Below, piece after piece: positions 26,795 to 35,498 of a DNA stretch of 49,211 bases; position 1 is the stretch's first letter, and each line of letters opens with the position of its first letter. Source of the DNA: Thermoguttaceae bacterium (GTDB lineage: Bacteria; Planctomycetota; Planctomycetia; Pirellulales; Thermoguttaceae); contig JAFZAL010000059.1 in NCBI GenBank assembly GCA_017557195.1, forward strand, positions 1 through 49,211, in the 5' to 3' direction. The notes under the pieces were generated by a model. That model was not told where the DNA came from. It ran no database searches and was given only the letters and a program-made list of their open reading frames with translations. The position numbers and the translations under genes are program-made.

Positions 26795-27455
26795 CGTTAT
26801 TGTCCTCACTGAAAGCGCCCAGGTTTATCCAGACTTGAATTCCGATATGTCCCTGAGCAATTTTTGCTTCACAAAAACCGTAATCAATATTCGCACGCAA
26901 CGTCGACAGAGGAATCGAACCCTCGATCGCCTTTTCCGTACGAGCCATATCAGCTCCGCCCAATCGGCCGGACAACTGAATCTTAATTCCTTTGGCGCCG
27001 TCCTTTTCCTTCATGGTAAGTTCCATCGCCTTTTTCATGGCGCGGCGGAAACTGGCGCGTTTAATCAACTGTTCGCCAATGTCTTCGGCTACGAGCTGAG
27101 CGTTCAATTCTGGTCGTTTAATCTCAGAAATCGTAAGATTGATTCGACGGCCAGTAATCTTCTGAAGTTCGTTCTGGAGAGCTTCAACCTTTTCGCCTTT
27201 CGGACCGATCAACTGACCGGGACGTGCGGAGAAAAGAATTACCTTGACTTCATCTCGTGTACGTTCAATCTCGATTTTCGAGATCATCGGATACATCGCG
27301 CGACCAACGTTGTTCTTACGAGTCTTGATGAACTGACGGATTTTGAAGTCTTCGACCAGCAGATCGGCAAATTCTCGCTTGTTAGCGTACCACCGACTCT
27401 TCCAGCCAAGGAAAACTCCCGTGCGATATCCTGTAGGATTGACTTTTTGTCCCAT
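26733..27455 (-). CDS. rpsC: Small ribosomal subunit protein uS3
   Basis: The 240-residue protein of the 30S head at the mRNA entry contains the KH domain (RPGQLIGPKGEKVEALQNEL) and the C-terminal domain (KIQLSGRLGGADMARTE, then GHIGIQVWINLG). A hydrophilic tail of about 25 residues follows the conserved end. This tail is encoded within the start of rplP. Confidence 0.97.
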   Translation of the reverse strand: MGQKVNPTGYRTGVFLGWKSRWYANKREFADLLVEDFKIRQFIKTRKNNVGRAMYPMISKIEIERTRDEVKVILFSARPGQLIGPKGEKVEALQNELQKITGRRINLTISEIKRPELNAQLVAEDIGEQLIKRASFRRAMKKAMELTMKEKDGAKGIKIQLSGRLGGADMARTEKAIEGSIPLSTLRANIDYGFCEAKIAQGHIGIQVWINLGAFSEDNNDGKYAQESKASKGTKKTAKR

Positions 27456-27510
27456 AATTCAAATCTCTTTAGACTCTCGTCTGGTATAAACTTTTTGCTA
27501 TTTACAAGTA

Positions 27511-27867
27511 CTAATTGTTAGCCTCAATTTCGGATTCACTTTCAAGCGTTACGCTCAAATGTGAAATTTCCTTGACAATGACGGAAGCCATTCCACGAGA
27601 CTTCGGACGCATGCGCTTAATCATGCGAGGTCCGCCGTCAACGCGAGCGTCAACAACGACAAGCGTATCCAGGTCTGTTACATGACGGTCTTCCGCGTTG
27701 GCAATAGCGCTTTTGAGAACCTTTTCCAACATGCGAGCGCCGCGATTCGGAAAAAATTTCAAGGCGTCAACAGCTTCCAAAGCGTATTGACCGCGAATGA
27801 TATCCGCAAACGGACGAACCTTTTGGGCGCTGATGTGAGCGAATTTGTGAATTGCTTTGTATGACAT
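27511..27867 (-). CDS. rplV: Large ribosomal subunit protein uL22
   Basis: The 118-residue protein lines the exit tunnel. The HISAQKVRPFADIIRGQYALEA segment, KVLKSAIANAEDRH and the beta-hairpin region GPRMIKRMRPKSRGMAS are diagnostic. Start and length are normal. Confidence 0.96.
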   Translation of the reverse strand: MSYKAIHKFAHISAQKVRPFADIIRGQYALEAVDALKFFPNRGARMLEKVLKSAIANAEDRHVTDLDTLVVVDARVDGGPRMIKRMRPKSRGMASVIVKEISHLSVTLESESEIEANN

Positions 27868-27918
27868 TATTTTACCTTTGAAACTCTAATTTGGGTTACG
27901 GCAAACTTGAAATAATTA

Positions 27919-28191
27919 CTATTTCTTGTTGCCCTTGCCAGCGTGACCGCGGAAAATTCGGGTCATCGAAAATTCGCCCAGCTTGTGTCCAACCATTTCT
28001 TCGGTTACGAATACTTTGTGGAAAATCTTTCCGTTGTGAACCATGAAGGTGTGACCAACAAATTCCGGAACGATTGTACAGGCTCGCGCCCACGTTTTAA
28101 TCGGTTCTTTTGTATTCGTCTGGTTAAGCTTCTCAACCTTGACGAACAGTTTCGGGTCAACAAAGGGACCCTTTTTCAATGATCTACTCAT
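27919..28191 (-). CDS. rpsS: Small ribosomal subunit protein uS19
   Basis: The 90-residue 30S head protein has [16 protein letters not shown] at the start, [19 protein letters not shown] and the [21 protein letters not shown] end. It lies 33 bp after rplB. Confidence 0.98.
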   Translation of the reverse strand: MSRSLKKGPFVDPKLFVKVEKLNQTNTKEPIKTWARACTIVPEFVGHTFMVHNGKIFHKVFVTEEMVGHKLGEFSMTRIFRGHAGKGNKK

Positions 28192-28224
28192 GTTATATAC
28201 TCAATCCAAAAAAGGAAACCTCTG

Positions 28225-29085
28225 TTACTTGACCAACTTCAAAATGCCATAACGACGACTGCGGCGACGGCGAACAATCGCGCGATTGCTGGCCTTGTGA
28301 CGACTTCTCGTCGGTCCGCCCTTGGTCGGCTTGCCTGTCGGGGTTACCGGGTTGCGTCCGCCCTTGGTTCGGCCTTCGCCACCGCCATGCGGGTGGTCGA
28401 TCGGGTTCATCGCAGTTCCACGAACATGAGGCTTTTTGCCCAGCCAGCGTTTGCGGCCGGCTTTGCCGAGAACGATGTTCATGTGGTCGCCGTTGCTGGT
28501 AACTCCGATTGTCGCCATGCAGGCAACCGGAATTCGGCGAATTTCGCCGGACGGCAGGTTGATCTGCGCCCAACCGGAATCGCGAGCAACCAAAGTTGCG
28601 TAAGCGCCGGCTGATCGGCAAAGCGCGCCGCCCTTTCCAGGCTGCATTTCAATATTGTGAATGTTCGTTCCTAACGGAATCTCGGTAAGCGGAAGGCAGT
28701 TGCCCAGCGTCGGAGCAGAACCAGGTCCGCTGACGACTTTGTCGCCCTTCTTCAAGCCGTTGGGAGCGATGATATATCGCTTCTCGCCGTCAACGTAGTG
28801 GAGCAAAGCAATGCGCGCTGAACGGTTCGGATCGTACTGAATGGAATCGACAACAGCCGGAACGCCAAACTTGTTGCGACGAAAATCAACCAAGCGGTAT
28901 GCACGCTTGTGCCCGCCGCCGCGGAAACGACACGTCGTAATTCCCTGGTTGTTGCGTCCACCTGTTTTCTTCGCCGGGATCATAAGGGATTTTTCCGGCT
29001 TATAATTCGGGGTCAGGTCCGCGAAATCACTAACCGTGGCTCCTCGTCGCCCCGGGGTAATCGGTTTGTATCTGATAATTCCCAT
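28225..29085 (-). CDS. rplB: Large ribosomal subunit protein uL2
   Basis: The 286-residue protein is needed for peptidyl transferase assembly. [21 protein letters not shown], the [13 protein letters not shown] segment and the histidine region [21 protein letters not shown] (His near the catalytic centre) are intact. Length is normal. Confidence 0.98.
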   Translation of the reverse strand: MGIIRYKPITPGRRGATVSDFADLTPNYKPEKSLMIPAKKTGGRNNQGITTCRFRGGGHKRAYRLVDFRRNKFGVPAVVDSIQYDPNRSARIALLHYVDGEKRYIIAPNGLKKGDKVVSGPGSAPTLGNCLPLTEIPLGTNIHNIEMQPGKGGALCRSAGAYATLVARDSGWAQINLPSGEIRRIPVACMATIGVTSNGDHMNIVLGKAGRKRWLGKKPHVRGTAMNPIDHPHGGGEGRTKGGRNPVTPTGKPTKGGPTRSRHKASNRAIVRRRRSRRYGILKLVK

Positions 29086-29137
29086 ATTAAACTCGCTTTA
29101 TATATTTGGTTAAATTTATTCCACTCACTAACGACTA

Positions 29138-29458
29138 TTAGTAGTAATCAATACGATGTTCTTCATTGAGAATAACAATCGCCTTTTTCCAGTCGCTTGT
29201 ATAACTAACGCCGTTACGCGTGCGGCGAGCCTTGCCTTTACGAGTCTGAGTGTTGACTTTATCAACCTTGACGTCAAAAAGCTCTTCAACAGCGTTTTTG
29301 ATGTCGGTTTTGGTTGCCAGCGGATTGACCTCAAAGCAGTAGGCGTTGGTTCGTTCCGATTTATGATACCCTTTTTCCGTAACCAACGGACGCAGAATAA
29401 TCTGCTGGGGTTCGAGAACCATTTTTGTCTTTTTTGTTTCTACTGGTGTACGTTTCAT
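29138..29458 (-). CDS. rplW: Large ribosomal subunit protein uL23
   Basis: The 106-residue tunnel-exit protein docks trigger factor and SRP. ILRPLVTEKGYHKSE and YCFEVNPLATKTDIKNAVEELF are diagnostic, with a basic loop (RKGKARRTRNG). The first 15 residues are a short basic extension. Confidence 0.95.
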   Translation of the reverse strand: MKRTPVETKKTKMVLEPQQIILRPLVTEKGYHKSERTNAYCFEVNPLATKTDIKNAVEELFDVKVDKVNTQTRKGKARRTRNGVSYTSDWKKAIVILNEEHRIDYY

Positions 29459-29521
29459 TTTTTTACCTGTTCGCCAAAGCGAAAAATTACTCGGTTATAT
29501 GTTCAGCCAATCGTGAATAAC

Positions 29522-30160
29522 TCAGTTCTTTTCCTGAGCAACCTTGCCGCGGAACGCATCCAGAGCGGCTTTGGTAATCAACATGCGCTGCGGTTTAAGA
29601 ATATCGTATGCGTTCAATTCCGCAACCGGCTTAACGCTCGCTCCGGCAATGTTCCGGACGGATTTGTAAATGTTTACATTGTATTCAGCAATGGCGAAGA
29701 TCGTCGTAACTTCGTCCAGCTTGAGAGCCTTCAGAACTGCGGCGAAATCTTTCGTCTTGGGAGCGTCGATGGTGTAGTCGTCCAAAATGACGAGCTCGCC
29801 GTCGTCGATCTTGCTGCGAAGAGCCATGCGAGTCGCGAGCTTAAGAGCTTTGCGATTCATGCGATACGACCAATCAGGATTGTCGATAGCAAACGCGCAG
29901 CCGCCGCCGACGCGAACGTTGGTTCGCTTCATACCAGCGCGAGCGTTGCCCGTACCCTTCTGACGATACATCTTCTTTTTGCTGCCGGCGACGTCTGAAC
30001 GTCCCTTCGTCTTGACGCTGCCTTGACGAAGATTGTTGCGGTACATAACTACAGCGTCATGAAGAAGCTGCTTTGTTACCTTGTCAGCCAGTTCCGTCGT
30101 GTCGATTTCGTATTGTCCGACCTCTTTACCGGTCTTGTCAACTATGGGGATATTAGCCAT
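29522..30160 (-). CDS. rplD: Large ribosomal subunit protein uL4
   Basis: The 212-residue protein reaches into the exit tunnel. QGSVKTKGRSDVAGSKKKMYRQK and GTGNARAGMKRTNVRVGGG mark the tunnel loop. In E. coli this protein also represses the S10 operon through the mRNA leader. It follows rplC after 129 bp. Confidence 0.96.
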   Translation of the reverse strand: MANIPIVDKTGKEVGQYEIDTTELADKVTKQLLHDAVVMYRNNLRQGSVKTKGRSDVAGSKKKMYRQKGTGNARAGMKRTNVRVGGGCAFAIDNPDWSYRMNRKALKLATRMALRSKIDDGELVILDDYTIDAPKTKDFAAVLKALKLDEVTTIFAIAEYNVNIYKSVRNIAGASVKPVAELNAYDILKPQRMLITKAALDAFRGKVAQEKN

Positions 30161-30289
30161 AATTCAACCAACTTTTCCTAGTAGGATTCTAACCGTTTCT
30201 GTTGCCAGGTTCGATTATTATCCGATGTATGTAAAATTAACTTGTTTGTACGATAAATGCCAATCTTTTCTCGTTATACCGCTATCCTG

Positions 30290-31030
30290 TTATTCTTTTG
30301 TGGTGTAATCAATAAGAACTTCCGGGAAGGGCTTGGGAGCGGGGAGATAATTGCTCGGTCTGACTTGAACGTATCCGCCATTGGGACCAGGAACCGCGCC
30401 GTAGATGAGAAGAAGATTATTGGCTTTGTCTGCCTTGACGATTTTAATGTTGCGAGTGGTGCAACGAACGTTGCCGTATTGACCAGAACTGCGAAGACCC
30501 TTTTGTACGCGAGACGGGTAAGCGCTGCAGCCGGTTGAACCAGCGTGACGGTGACATTTTTTAACGCCATGCGTCATACGCTGACCGCCAAAATTATGGC
30601 GTTTCATGGTGCCGGCGTAGCCGCGGCCTTTGCTCAGGGCTGTAACGTCAACGGAAGCGACGCCGCTGAAAACGTCAACGTCAAGAACCTGACCAACTTC
30701 AAACCCGGCGGGAGAAACGCGAAATTCGCGAACAAACGCCTGCGGTTCGCAATTGGCTTTCTTGGAAAGTTCCGCGCCAACTTCCTGCGCCTTTTTAGCG
30801 CGCTTGGATTCGATATTGGCAACGTGACCACGAACAGACCGGGAAACCGAGTTGCGAGATTTGTCTTTATAACCAATCTGAACCGCTTCGTAGTTGTCTG
30901 TGTCTTTCTTTTTAAGCTGCAATACCGGGCACGGACCTAACTGCAGAACCGTTACCGGAACTGCGCGTCCTGATTCCGTATACACTTGAGTCATTCCGAC
31001 CTTCTGGCCGAGAAGTCCTATACCGTTCAT
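30290..31030 (-). CDS. rplC: Large ribosomal subunit protein uL3
   Basis: The 246-residue protein binds the 3' end region of 23S rRNA. GLLGQKVGMTQVYTESGRAVP at the start, SKGRGYAGTMKRHNFGGQ and GNVRCTTRNIKIVK are diagnostic. The start has GGAG about 9 nt upstream. It is about 35 residues longer than the E. coli protein because of mid-protein insertions. Confidence 0.97.
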   Translation of the reverse strand: MNGIGLLGQKVGMTQVYTESGRAVPVTVLQLGPCPVLQLKKKDTDNYEAVQIGYKDKSRNSVSRSVRGHVANIESKRAKKAQEVGAELSKKANCEPQAFVREFRVSPAGFEVGQVLDVDVFSGVASVDVTALSKGRGYAGTMKRHNFGGQRMTHGVKKCHRHAGSTGCSAYPSRVQKGLRSSGQYGNVRCTTRNIKIVKADKANNLLLIYGAVPGPNGGYVQVRPSNYLPAPKPFPEVLIDYTTKE

Positions 31031-31055
31031 CTTAAATCTCCAGTATTCTTATCTG

Positions 31056-31379
31056 TTAGCGATTTGTCGCCTTAATTTTGATGTCAACTCCAGCGGGAAG
31101 GCTGATCTTGTTCAAAGCTTCGATTGTTTTCGCAGTTGCCTGAATGATGTCAATCAGACGTTTGTGAGTGCGAATCTCAAACTGCTGACGAGACTTCTTG
31201 TCAATGTGCGGACTGGAAAGAACCGTGTAACGCTCAATGCGGGAAGGAAGAGGAATCGGGCCTCTGACTATCGAACCGGTGCGTTTGGCGGTATCCATGA
31301 TTTCGTTAGCGCTCTGATCCAGAATGCCGCTTTCGTAGGCTTCCATTCTGATGCGAATTACTTCTAAACTTGTACTCAC
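31056..31379 (-). CDS. rpsJ: Small ribosomal subunit protein uS10
   Basis: The 107-residue protein of the 30S head starts at GTG 31379 with AGGAG upstream. [39 protein letters not shown] and [20 protein letters not shown] are diagnostic. It is the first gene of the superoperon. The str genes (rpsL, rpsG, fusA, tuf) are not upstream; uppP diverges instead. Confidence 0.97.
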   Translation of the reverse strand: MSTSLEVIRIRMEAYESGILDQSANEIMDTAKRTGSIVRGPIPLPSRIERYTVLSSPHIDKKSRQQFEIRTHKRLIDIIQATAKTIEALNKISLPAGVDIKIKATNR

Positions 31380-31475
31380 TTTTTATCTCCTATATGTTCT
31401 ATAGTCGCTTATGCTGTCAATATCGCTATTGACCTGCTTTTGATTCCTCTTGTTTTCAAAGATCGTTTCTTTTCG

Positions 31476-31498
31476 GTCGCAGCATTGAAGCTGACGAC
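31476..31498 (-). promoter_or_regulatory. Leader stem-loop of the S10 operon
   Basis: In the transcript, GTCG and CAGC pair with GCTG and CGAC around a 6-nt loop with one bulged base. It lies within the about 140-nt leader before rpsJ and could be an autoregulatory structure. Confidence 0.4.
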
Positions 31499-31526
31499 TT
31501 GCCTGAAACTTACAAAGACGGGGCAG

Positions 31527-31554
31527 ATTATACAGTAATTTCTACTCCTGTCAA
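31527..31554 (-). promoter_or_regulatory. Perfect-consensus promoter of the S10 superoperon
   Basis: On the minus strand TTGACA, a 16-nt spacer and TATAAT match both sigma70 consensus hexamers exactly. Transcription would start near 31520, about 140 nt before rpsJ. Confidence 0.85.
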
Positions 31555-31559
31555 CCGTC

Positions 31560-32081
31560 TGGAACGCGATTTTTTAAAAATTTTCAAAAATTTTTTACTT
31601 CGCTTTTCTTACTGGCTAAATGGCAATCCAAAATTCCGGAGTACTGTCTCCCCCGAGCTTTCGCTTATTGTTCCCGACTGGAACCAGGTAGGAATTTTAA
31701 CTTTTAACTTACGCTTACCGTTTATTGCAAGATTCAACGGCAGTCCGTCAGCTCAACGATTCCATTTTGGGACGTTTGTCCCGCGCCACTTCAGGCAAGT
31801 TTCATGATAATAACACATCTTTCTGATTTGGCAATGGGGGGGACGTCCTTTTTTAAAAATTTTTTCTCTTTTTTTAAAGTTTTCTTTTCATGCCCCCGTA
31901 TTTTCTCCTTTTTCTCTTGCCAACTATCCATTTGTCGGATATTATATCAATAGCCAATAGCGTAAATTGGACGTCTGGAACCATTATTTTGTTTCCAGAC
32001 TCAAAAAAAACGATTTTTCAATTATCGGCAATTAAGAATTCTGATAATTGCAACTTCTTTCACTTTAACCTTAAACTGCTT
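31560..32081. other. Intergenic region between the S10 operon promoter and uppP
   Basis: About 520 bp hold A/T runs, a G7 run near 31836 and an 8-bp inverted repeat (GTCTGGAA 31973-31980 with TTCCAGAC 31993-32000) in the likely uppP leader. No further gene was recognised; the open frame upstream of uppP is non-coding by family comparison. Confidence 0.5.
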
Positions 32082-32945
32082 ATGTCAGAAATTATTAAAA
32101 TCGTCGTCCTTGCTTTCGTTCAAGGTATTGCAGAATTCCTTCCGATCAGTTCTTCCGGGCATTTGGAGGTAATCAGCGCCGCGCTGGACGCGTTTGCAAA
32201 ACTCAAGCTGGAAAGCGGATTGGATTCGTTGACCGTCAGTGTAATATTGCATTTGGGAACGCTCATGTCGCTGCTGGTCTATTATTGGAAAACGCTGCTT
32301 GACATTGTCCTGAAGCTTCGGTTCAAGCTGGCGTTTTTGCTCATTTTGGCGTCCATTCCTGCCGCAGCTGCCGGCGTTTTGCTTCACGATTTTTTTGAAG
32401 ATAATCTGAGCAACCTTTGGATTGTTGGATGCATGTTCATTTTGACGGCGATTTTACTCATTGCGTCGCAAAAGTTTTCCAAACGCAAAACAGAGAACGA
32501 CGAGCAAATGGAAACGCCTCAAGCTATTGATTCTAAGGGTTCAACCGAAACGGTTGTCGAAGAATTAAGCGCGATTTCGTGGGTTCAGGCTCTTGTAATC
32601 GGCATTTTCCAGATGTTTGCGATTCTCCCGGGACTTTCCCGAAGCGGGTCAACCATCGCTGGAGGTCTGTTTTCCGGACTAAAACAGAGCGCTGCGGCAA
32701 ACTTCTCCTTTTTAATGGCGATTCCGGTTATTGGAGGCGCGGGACTGTTGGAAGCGCTCAAATTGTTCAAACGACATCAAGCAATCCCGGTAACAGAGCT
32801 GTCGATTGGCTTTTGCGTCAGCTTTATTGTCGGATTGTTTGCTCTATGCTGGGTTATCAACTGGATTAAGAAGGGCAAGCTGTCCTGGTTCGCGTACTGG
32901 CTTTTCCTCATGGCGGCATTTTCGTTTTACCTGGCTTTGCAATAG
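32082..32945 (+). CDS. uppP: Undecaprenyl-diphosphatase
   Basis: The membrane phosphatase recycles the undecaprenyl carrier used in cell-wall and glycan export. I chose ATG 32082 (MSEIIKIVVLAFVQGIAEFLP, 287 aa), the family start; the frame is open 64 codons further upstream but that part is not family-like. Catalytic motifs are AEFLPISSSGHL and PGLSRSGSTIAGG. A hydrophilic loop of about 45 residues in the middle (RKTENDEQMETP to TETVVEEL) is longer than usual. The pseudokinase gene follows 49 bp downstream. Confidence 0.95.
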   Translation: MSEIIKIVVLAFVQGIAEFLPISSSGHLEVISAALDAFAKLKLESGLDSLTVSVILHLGTLMSLLVYYWKTLLDIVLKLRFKLAFLLILASIPAAAAGVLLHDFFEDNLSNLWIVGCMFILTAILLIASQKFSKRKTENDEQMETPQAIDSKGSTETVVEELSAISWVQALVIGIFQMFAILPGLSRSGSTIAGGLFSGLKQSAAANFSFLMAIPVIGGAGLLEALKLFKRHQAIPVTELSIGFCVSFIVGLFALCWVINWIKKGKLSWFAYWLFLMAAFSFYLALQ

Positions 32946-32994
32946 GAAGTCGATTTAGCCCACATTTTCAAGCGCATCTTGATACTTAAATCAA

Positions 32995-34284
32995 ATGAAC
33001 AAAACTCAGGATTACGAAGCAGTCGCTTTAATTTACTCTGACGAATACGTGTTAATTTACCGCGGTCGACGCGCTCACACCCTTGCAGGGCAGTCGGAAG
33101 AGGTTTTGATTCAGCAGTGGATTAACCCCCATCTGTTTACAGACGATTGCAAACAGCGGGAAGACCTGTACGCCTACGTTTCCAAAAACAACCCCAATCT
33201 GGCGCGTTTAATTGCGTTTGATTTCAAGAGCGGTCGATACGTCTACGAATCCTTTAGCTGCTCTCTGGCGCAGTACAACCGATTCCTGGACGACGGTTCG
33301 CCCGTTTGGGAACAGACGTGGCGCGACGCTTTGGCGGCTTTGTTCCAGCTTCATAAATCGTACTTGAATCATGGGAACCTTAACGCCAACAGTTTTTATT
33401 TTCGAAAAGACGGTCAGCTGAAAATCGCGGGGATATTCCCCAACTTCAACGACGACTTCAAGTACAACCTCGAAGCTCCGCCGGAAGGACGCTCGTTCCT
33501 CGAACAGCAGTTCCAAAAGGACATTGCCGCTCTGTGCAGCATTTTTCTTTCGGAACCGTATCGACATCTCATTCCTCAAGCGGATCAGGATGACTGCGCT
33601 AAACTGAGCAAGGGCGAAATATCTCTGGAAACCGCGCTGGAACATGCGGAAAAAAGATTTGGCGCCATCGTTAAAGCGAGAGAAGAAAAAGACGTTAAAG
33701 CTCGTCAACGCGCTCTGCAGGAGAAAGAAAACCTGGAAAAACAGTACCGAAAGGGACCTGGATTTATTTTTATGTCAGTTTTTTGCATCCTGGTTGTTTT
33801 AGGCGTAATTGGCGTCAAACACGCTTTGGATAAAGCCAACAGGGAGAACGACTCCGACATAAACCTTCCGAGTAAAGCCAATCCGTCTTCCGTAACAAAT
33901 TTTACGGACGAACTCCAGCGCGAGGCTGACAACAGAAAACAGCAAGCTTATGGAGACGACGGAATCGTTCACACGCCGAACGTCCTTCCCGGGCGAGAAA
34001 TCCCGGCGGAACTGTCCCGTCCGCCCGTTCTGTCAGACGAACCGGAGAAGCAGATTTTCGTTGGATACGTTACCAGCAACACCGTGCCTGTTCTTGACGT
34101 TTTCAATAAAAACAAGCAGGAAAAAATCAGTTTTTATGTTGATGAAGAAACGAAAATCGTTTACGCTGACGGTACAGCGCGGCGACAAACTGAAATTCGC
34201 GTTGGACAAGAAATAGAAGTCGAATACGAACTGGGCAATAAAGACGAAAAAGCCTACGCGCACGTGATACGGCTAAATGACTAA
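32995..34284 (+). CDS. Membrane-anchored pseudokinase
   Basis: The 429-residue protein has a protein-kinase-like N-terminal half: ALFQLHKSYLNHGNLNANSFYFRKDG (about 115-140) aligns with the catalytic loop of Ser/Thr kinases, LKIAGI (142-147) with the DFG region, and QKDIAALCSIF (174-184) with the SDxxSLG helix. The catalytic Asp of HRD is Asn in HGNLN, and DFG is replaced by AGI, so it should be inactive. A charged coiled coil (about 225-253), a single membrane helix (256-276), a linker and a small C-terminal beta domain follow. It probably acts as a scaffold or sensor. It lies 49 bp after uppP. Confidence 0.7.
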   Translation: MNKTQDYEAVALIYSDEYVLIYRGRRAHTLAGQSEEVLIQQWINPHLFTDDCKQREDLYAYVSKNNPNLARLIAFDFKSGRYVYESFSCSLAQYNRFLDDGSPVWEQTWRDALAALFQLHKSYLNHGNLNANSFYFRKDGQLKIAGIFPNFNDDFKYNLEAPPEGRSFLEQQFQKDIAALCSIFLSEPYRHLIPQADQDDCAKLSKGEISLETALEHAEKRFGAIVKAREEKDVKARQRALQEKENLEKQYRKGPGFIFMSVFCILVVLGVIGVKHALDKANRENDSDINLPSKANPSSVTNFTDELQREADNRKQQAYGDDGIVHTPNVLPGREIPAELSRPPVLSDEPEKQIFVGYVTSNTVPVLDVFNKNKQEKISFYVDEETKIVYADGTARRQTEIRVGQEIEVEYELGNKDEKAYAHVIRLND

Positions 34285-34310
34285 AAAAGCTATCTGGGGA
34301 GCGTGCTTCT

Positions 34311-34372
34311 GGGGAGCGGACATTGTCCGCGAAAAATAATAATGTTTGTTGTTTTGGCGGGTATTACCCGCC
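34311..34372. repeat. REP-like palindromes between convergent genes
   Basis: GCGGACATTGTCCGC (34316-34330) and GGCGGGTATTACCCGCC (34356-34372) are perfect odd-length palindromes 25 bp apart, preceded by two copies of CTGGGGAGCG. A nearly identical copy of the second palindrome is inside the neighbouring CPBP gene. Confidence 0.75.
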
Positions 34373-34407
34373 CCCCGTAAGCATTACCCGCTCCTGCTCT
34401 CTCTCCC

Positions 34408-35229
34408 CTACAGCAAATACCATTGACCGGAATACAGAACCCAGATTCCGAGGGCAAAATTCGTGATCGCATGAGCGCAGATACAATCTGACAGCGACCG
34501 GGTTTTCCACGCCAAAAGCGTAATTCCGCAAAACCAGACGACGCCCGCCAACGCTTCCGGGTGAGTCAAGAGCGGATAGATTATCGTTATCGCCCAAACC
34601 ATCGGGCAAAGCGCCCCGATAGGAACGTCGTACCATGGAATAGGCTCTGCAGACGCCTGTTCTTCTTTTTTAGGCGCTGACCAGAAATATCTCAGGACAA
34701 ATCCGCGAAGGAAGAATTCCTCAATAAACGGGACGATAAGCGCCAGTCCAAGCAAACGAAGATAAAACAACGGGGAAATCCTCTGGATGCGAGAACTTAA
34801 ATCGACCTTGTCAGTCGCTGGTTCTTTTTGGGGCGGGTAATACCCGCCACCCGGAAGCGCGTTCTCCCCAGCGTTCTCCCCGGTCTCAATTCCCCAGTCG
34901 TAGCCGGGACGCGTGGTCGGAAAGACTTTTTCCAGTCCCATGCAGGGCAGAAAGTCCGAAACGCTTCGTTTTTCCATTTGGCACAGCCCAATCCAGACTG
35001 CGGCGCCGAGAATTCCAGCTAAAACGCCGTAGAAGGACGGGAGCTTCAAAAACTGTTTCCAGACAGGAAAGCAGACGGCTATCGCGACTGCAGTCAAAAG
35101 GAGCTTGACGCAGTAAAAAAGCGGATACTGACCCGTTGACGGTTCCGGCTCGAAACTCGTGCAAATCATGTACACAACAAACGGGACAATAAACGGAATC
35201 GGCGATTTCTCAGACGTTATTGACAGCAT
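34408..35229 (-). CDS. CPBP (CAAX-like) family intramembrane metalloprotease
   Basis: The 273-residue membrane protein has the abortive-infection/CAAX protease-like signature: EEFFLRG (170-176) holds the Glu pair and Arg, and a later helix carries His253 and Asn257 (CAHAITNFAL). Six or more membrane segments are visible. The loop at about 117-136 reads GENAGENA followed by PGGGYYPPQKE and is encoded by a REP-like palindrome plus a 12-bp direct repeat, so it looks like an insertion that kept the frame. Substrate unknown. Confidence 0.8.
   Translation of the reverse strand: MLSITSEKSPIPFIVPFVVYMICTSFEPEPSTGQYPLFYCVKLLLTAVAIAVCFPVWKQFLKLPSFYGVLAGILGAAVWIGLCQMEKRSVSDFLPCMGLEKVFPTTRPGYDWGIETGENAGENALPGGGYYPPQKEPATDKVDLSSRIQRISPLFYLRLLGLALIVPFIEEFFLRGFVLRYFWSAPKKEEQASAEPIPWYDVPIGALCPMVWAITIIYPLLTHPEALAGVVWFCGITLLAWKTRSLSDCICAHAITNFALGIWVLYSGQWYLL
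34832..34848. repeat. REP-like palindrome inside the CPBP gene
   Basis: GGCGGGTAATACCCGCC is a perfect 17-nt palindrome differing from 34356-34372 only at the centre. It is followed by two copies of GCGTTCTCCCC (from 34858) and encodes the GGGYYPP stretch. Confidence 0.8.
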
Positions 35230-35286
35230 ATTCTATAAATTTGTTCTAAATTAGCTAAATTTCTTGAGATTTTCACGTCAAAGCCC

Positions 35287-35315
35287 TTGACGAAAACCTC
35301 AATTCAGAATACTAT
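35287..35315 (+). promoter_or_regulatory. Promoter of the secreted repeat protein and lgt
   Basis: TTGACG (35287-35292), 17 nt, TACTAT (35310-35315). A heptamer repeat element lies between this promoter and the start codon, inside the leader. Confidence 0.5.
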
Positions 35316-35330
35316 ATATAATAAATTTAG

Positions 35331-35450
35331 CGCTGGTACTTAGCGCTAGTGCGTAGTGCATAGCGCTAGTGCGTAGTGCATAGTGCGTAGTTAGGGGAGC
35401 GCTTGCGTCCTAAGCGCTAATCACTAATTACTAATTACTCATTATACCAC
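35331..35450. repeat. Heptamer tandem-repeat element (copy 4)
   Basis: The left arm is built of GTGCGTA/GTGCATA/GCGCTA units and the right arm of ACTAATT/ACTAATC units, around a CGCTTGCG core (35400-35407, the complement of CGCAAGCG). Confidence 0.8.
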
Positions 35451-35498
35451 ATAAACTGGTTTTAGGAAAGCGTCAGCAATAAAAAATATTTACCTATC

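Noticed and set aside
31890..32081. 64-codon upstream extension of uppP
   Set aside because: Family members start at MSEIIK-like sequence; the extension is A/T-run non-family sequence and contains an inverted repeat.
34290..34636. Minus-strand open frames near the REP palindromes
   Set aside because: They overlap the CPBP gene in another frame or the palindromes themselves and show no protein pattern.
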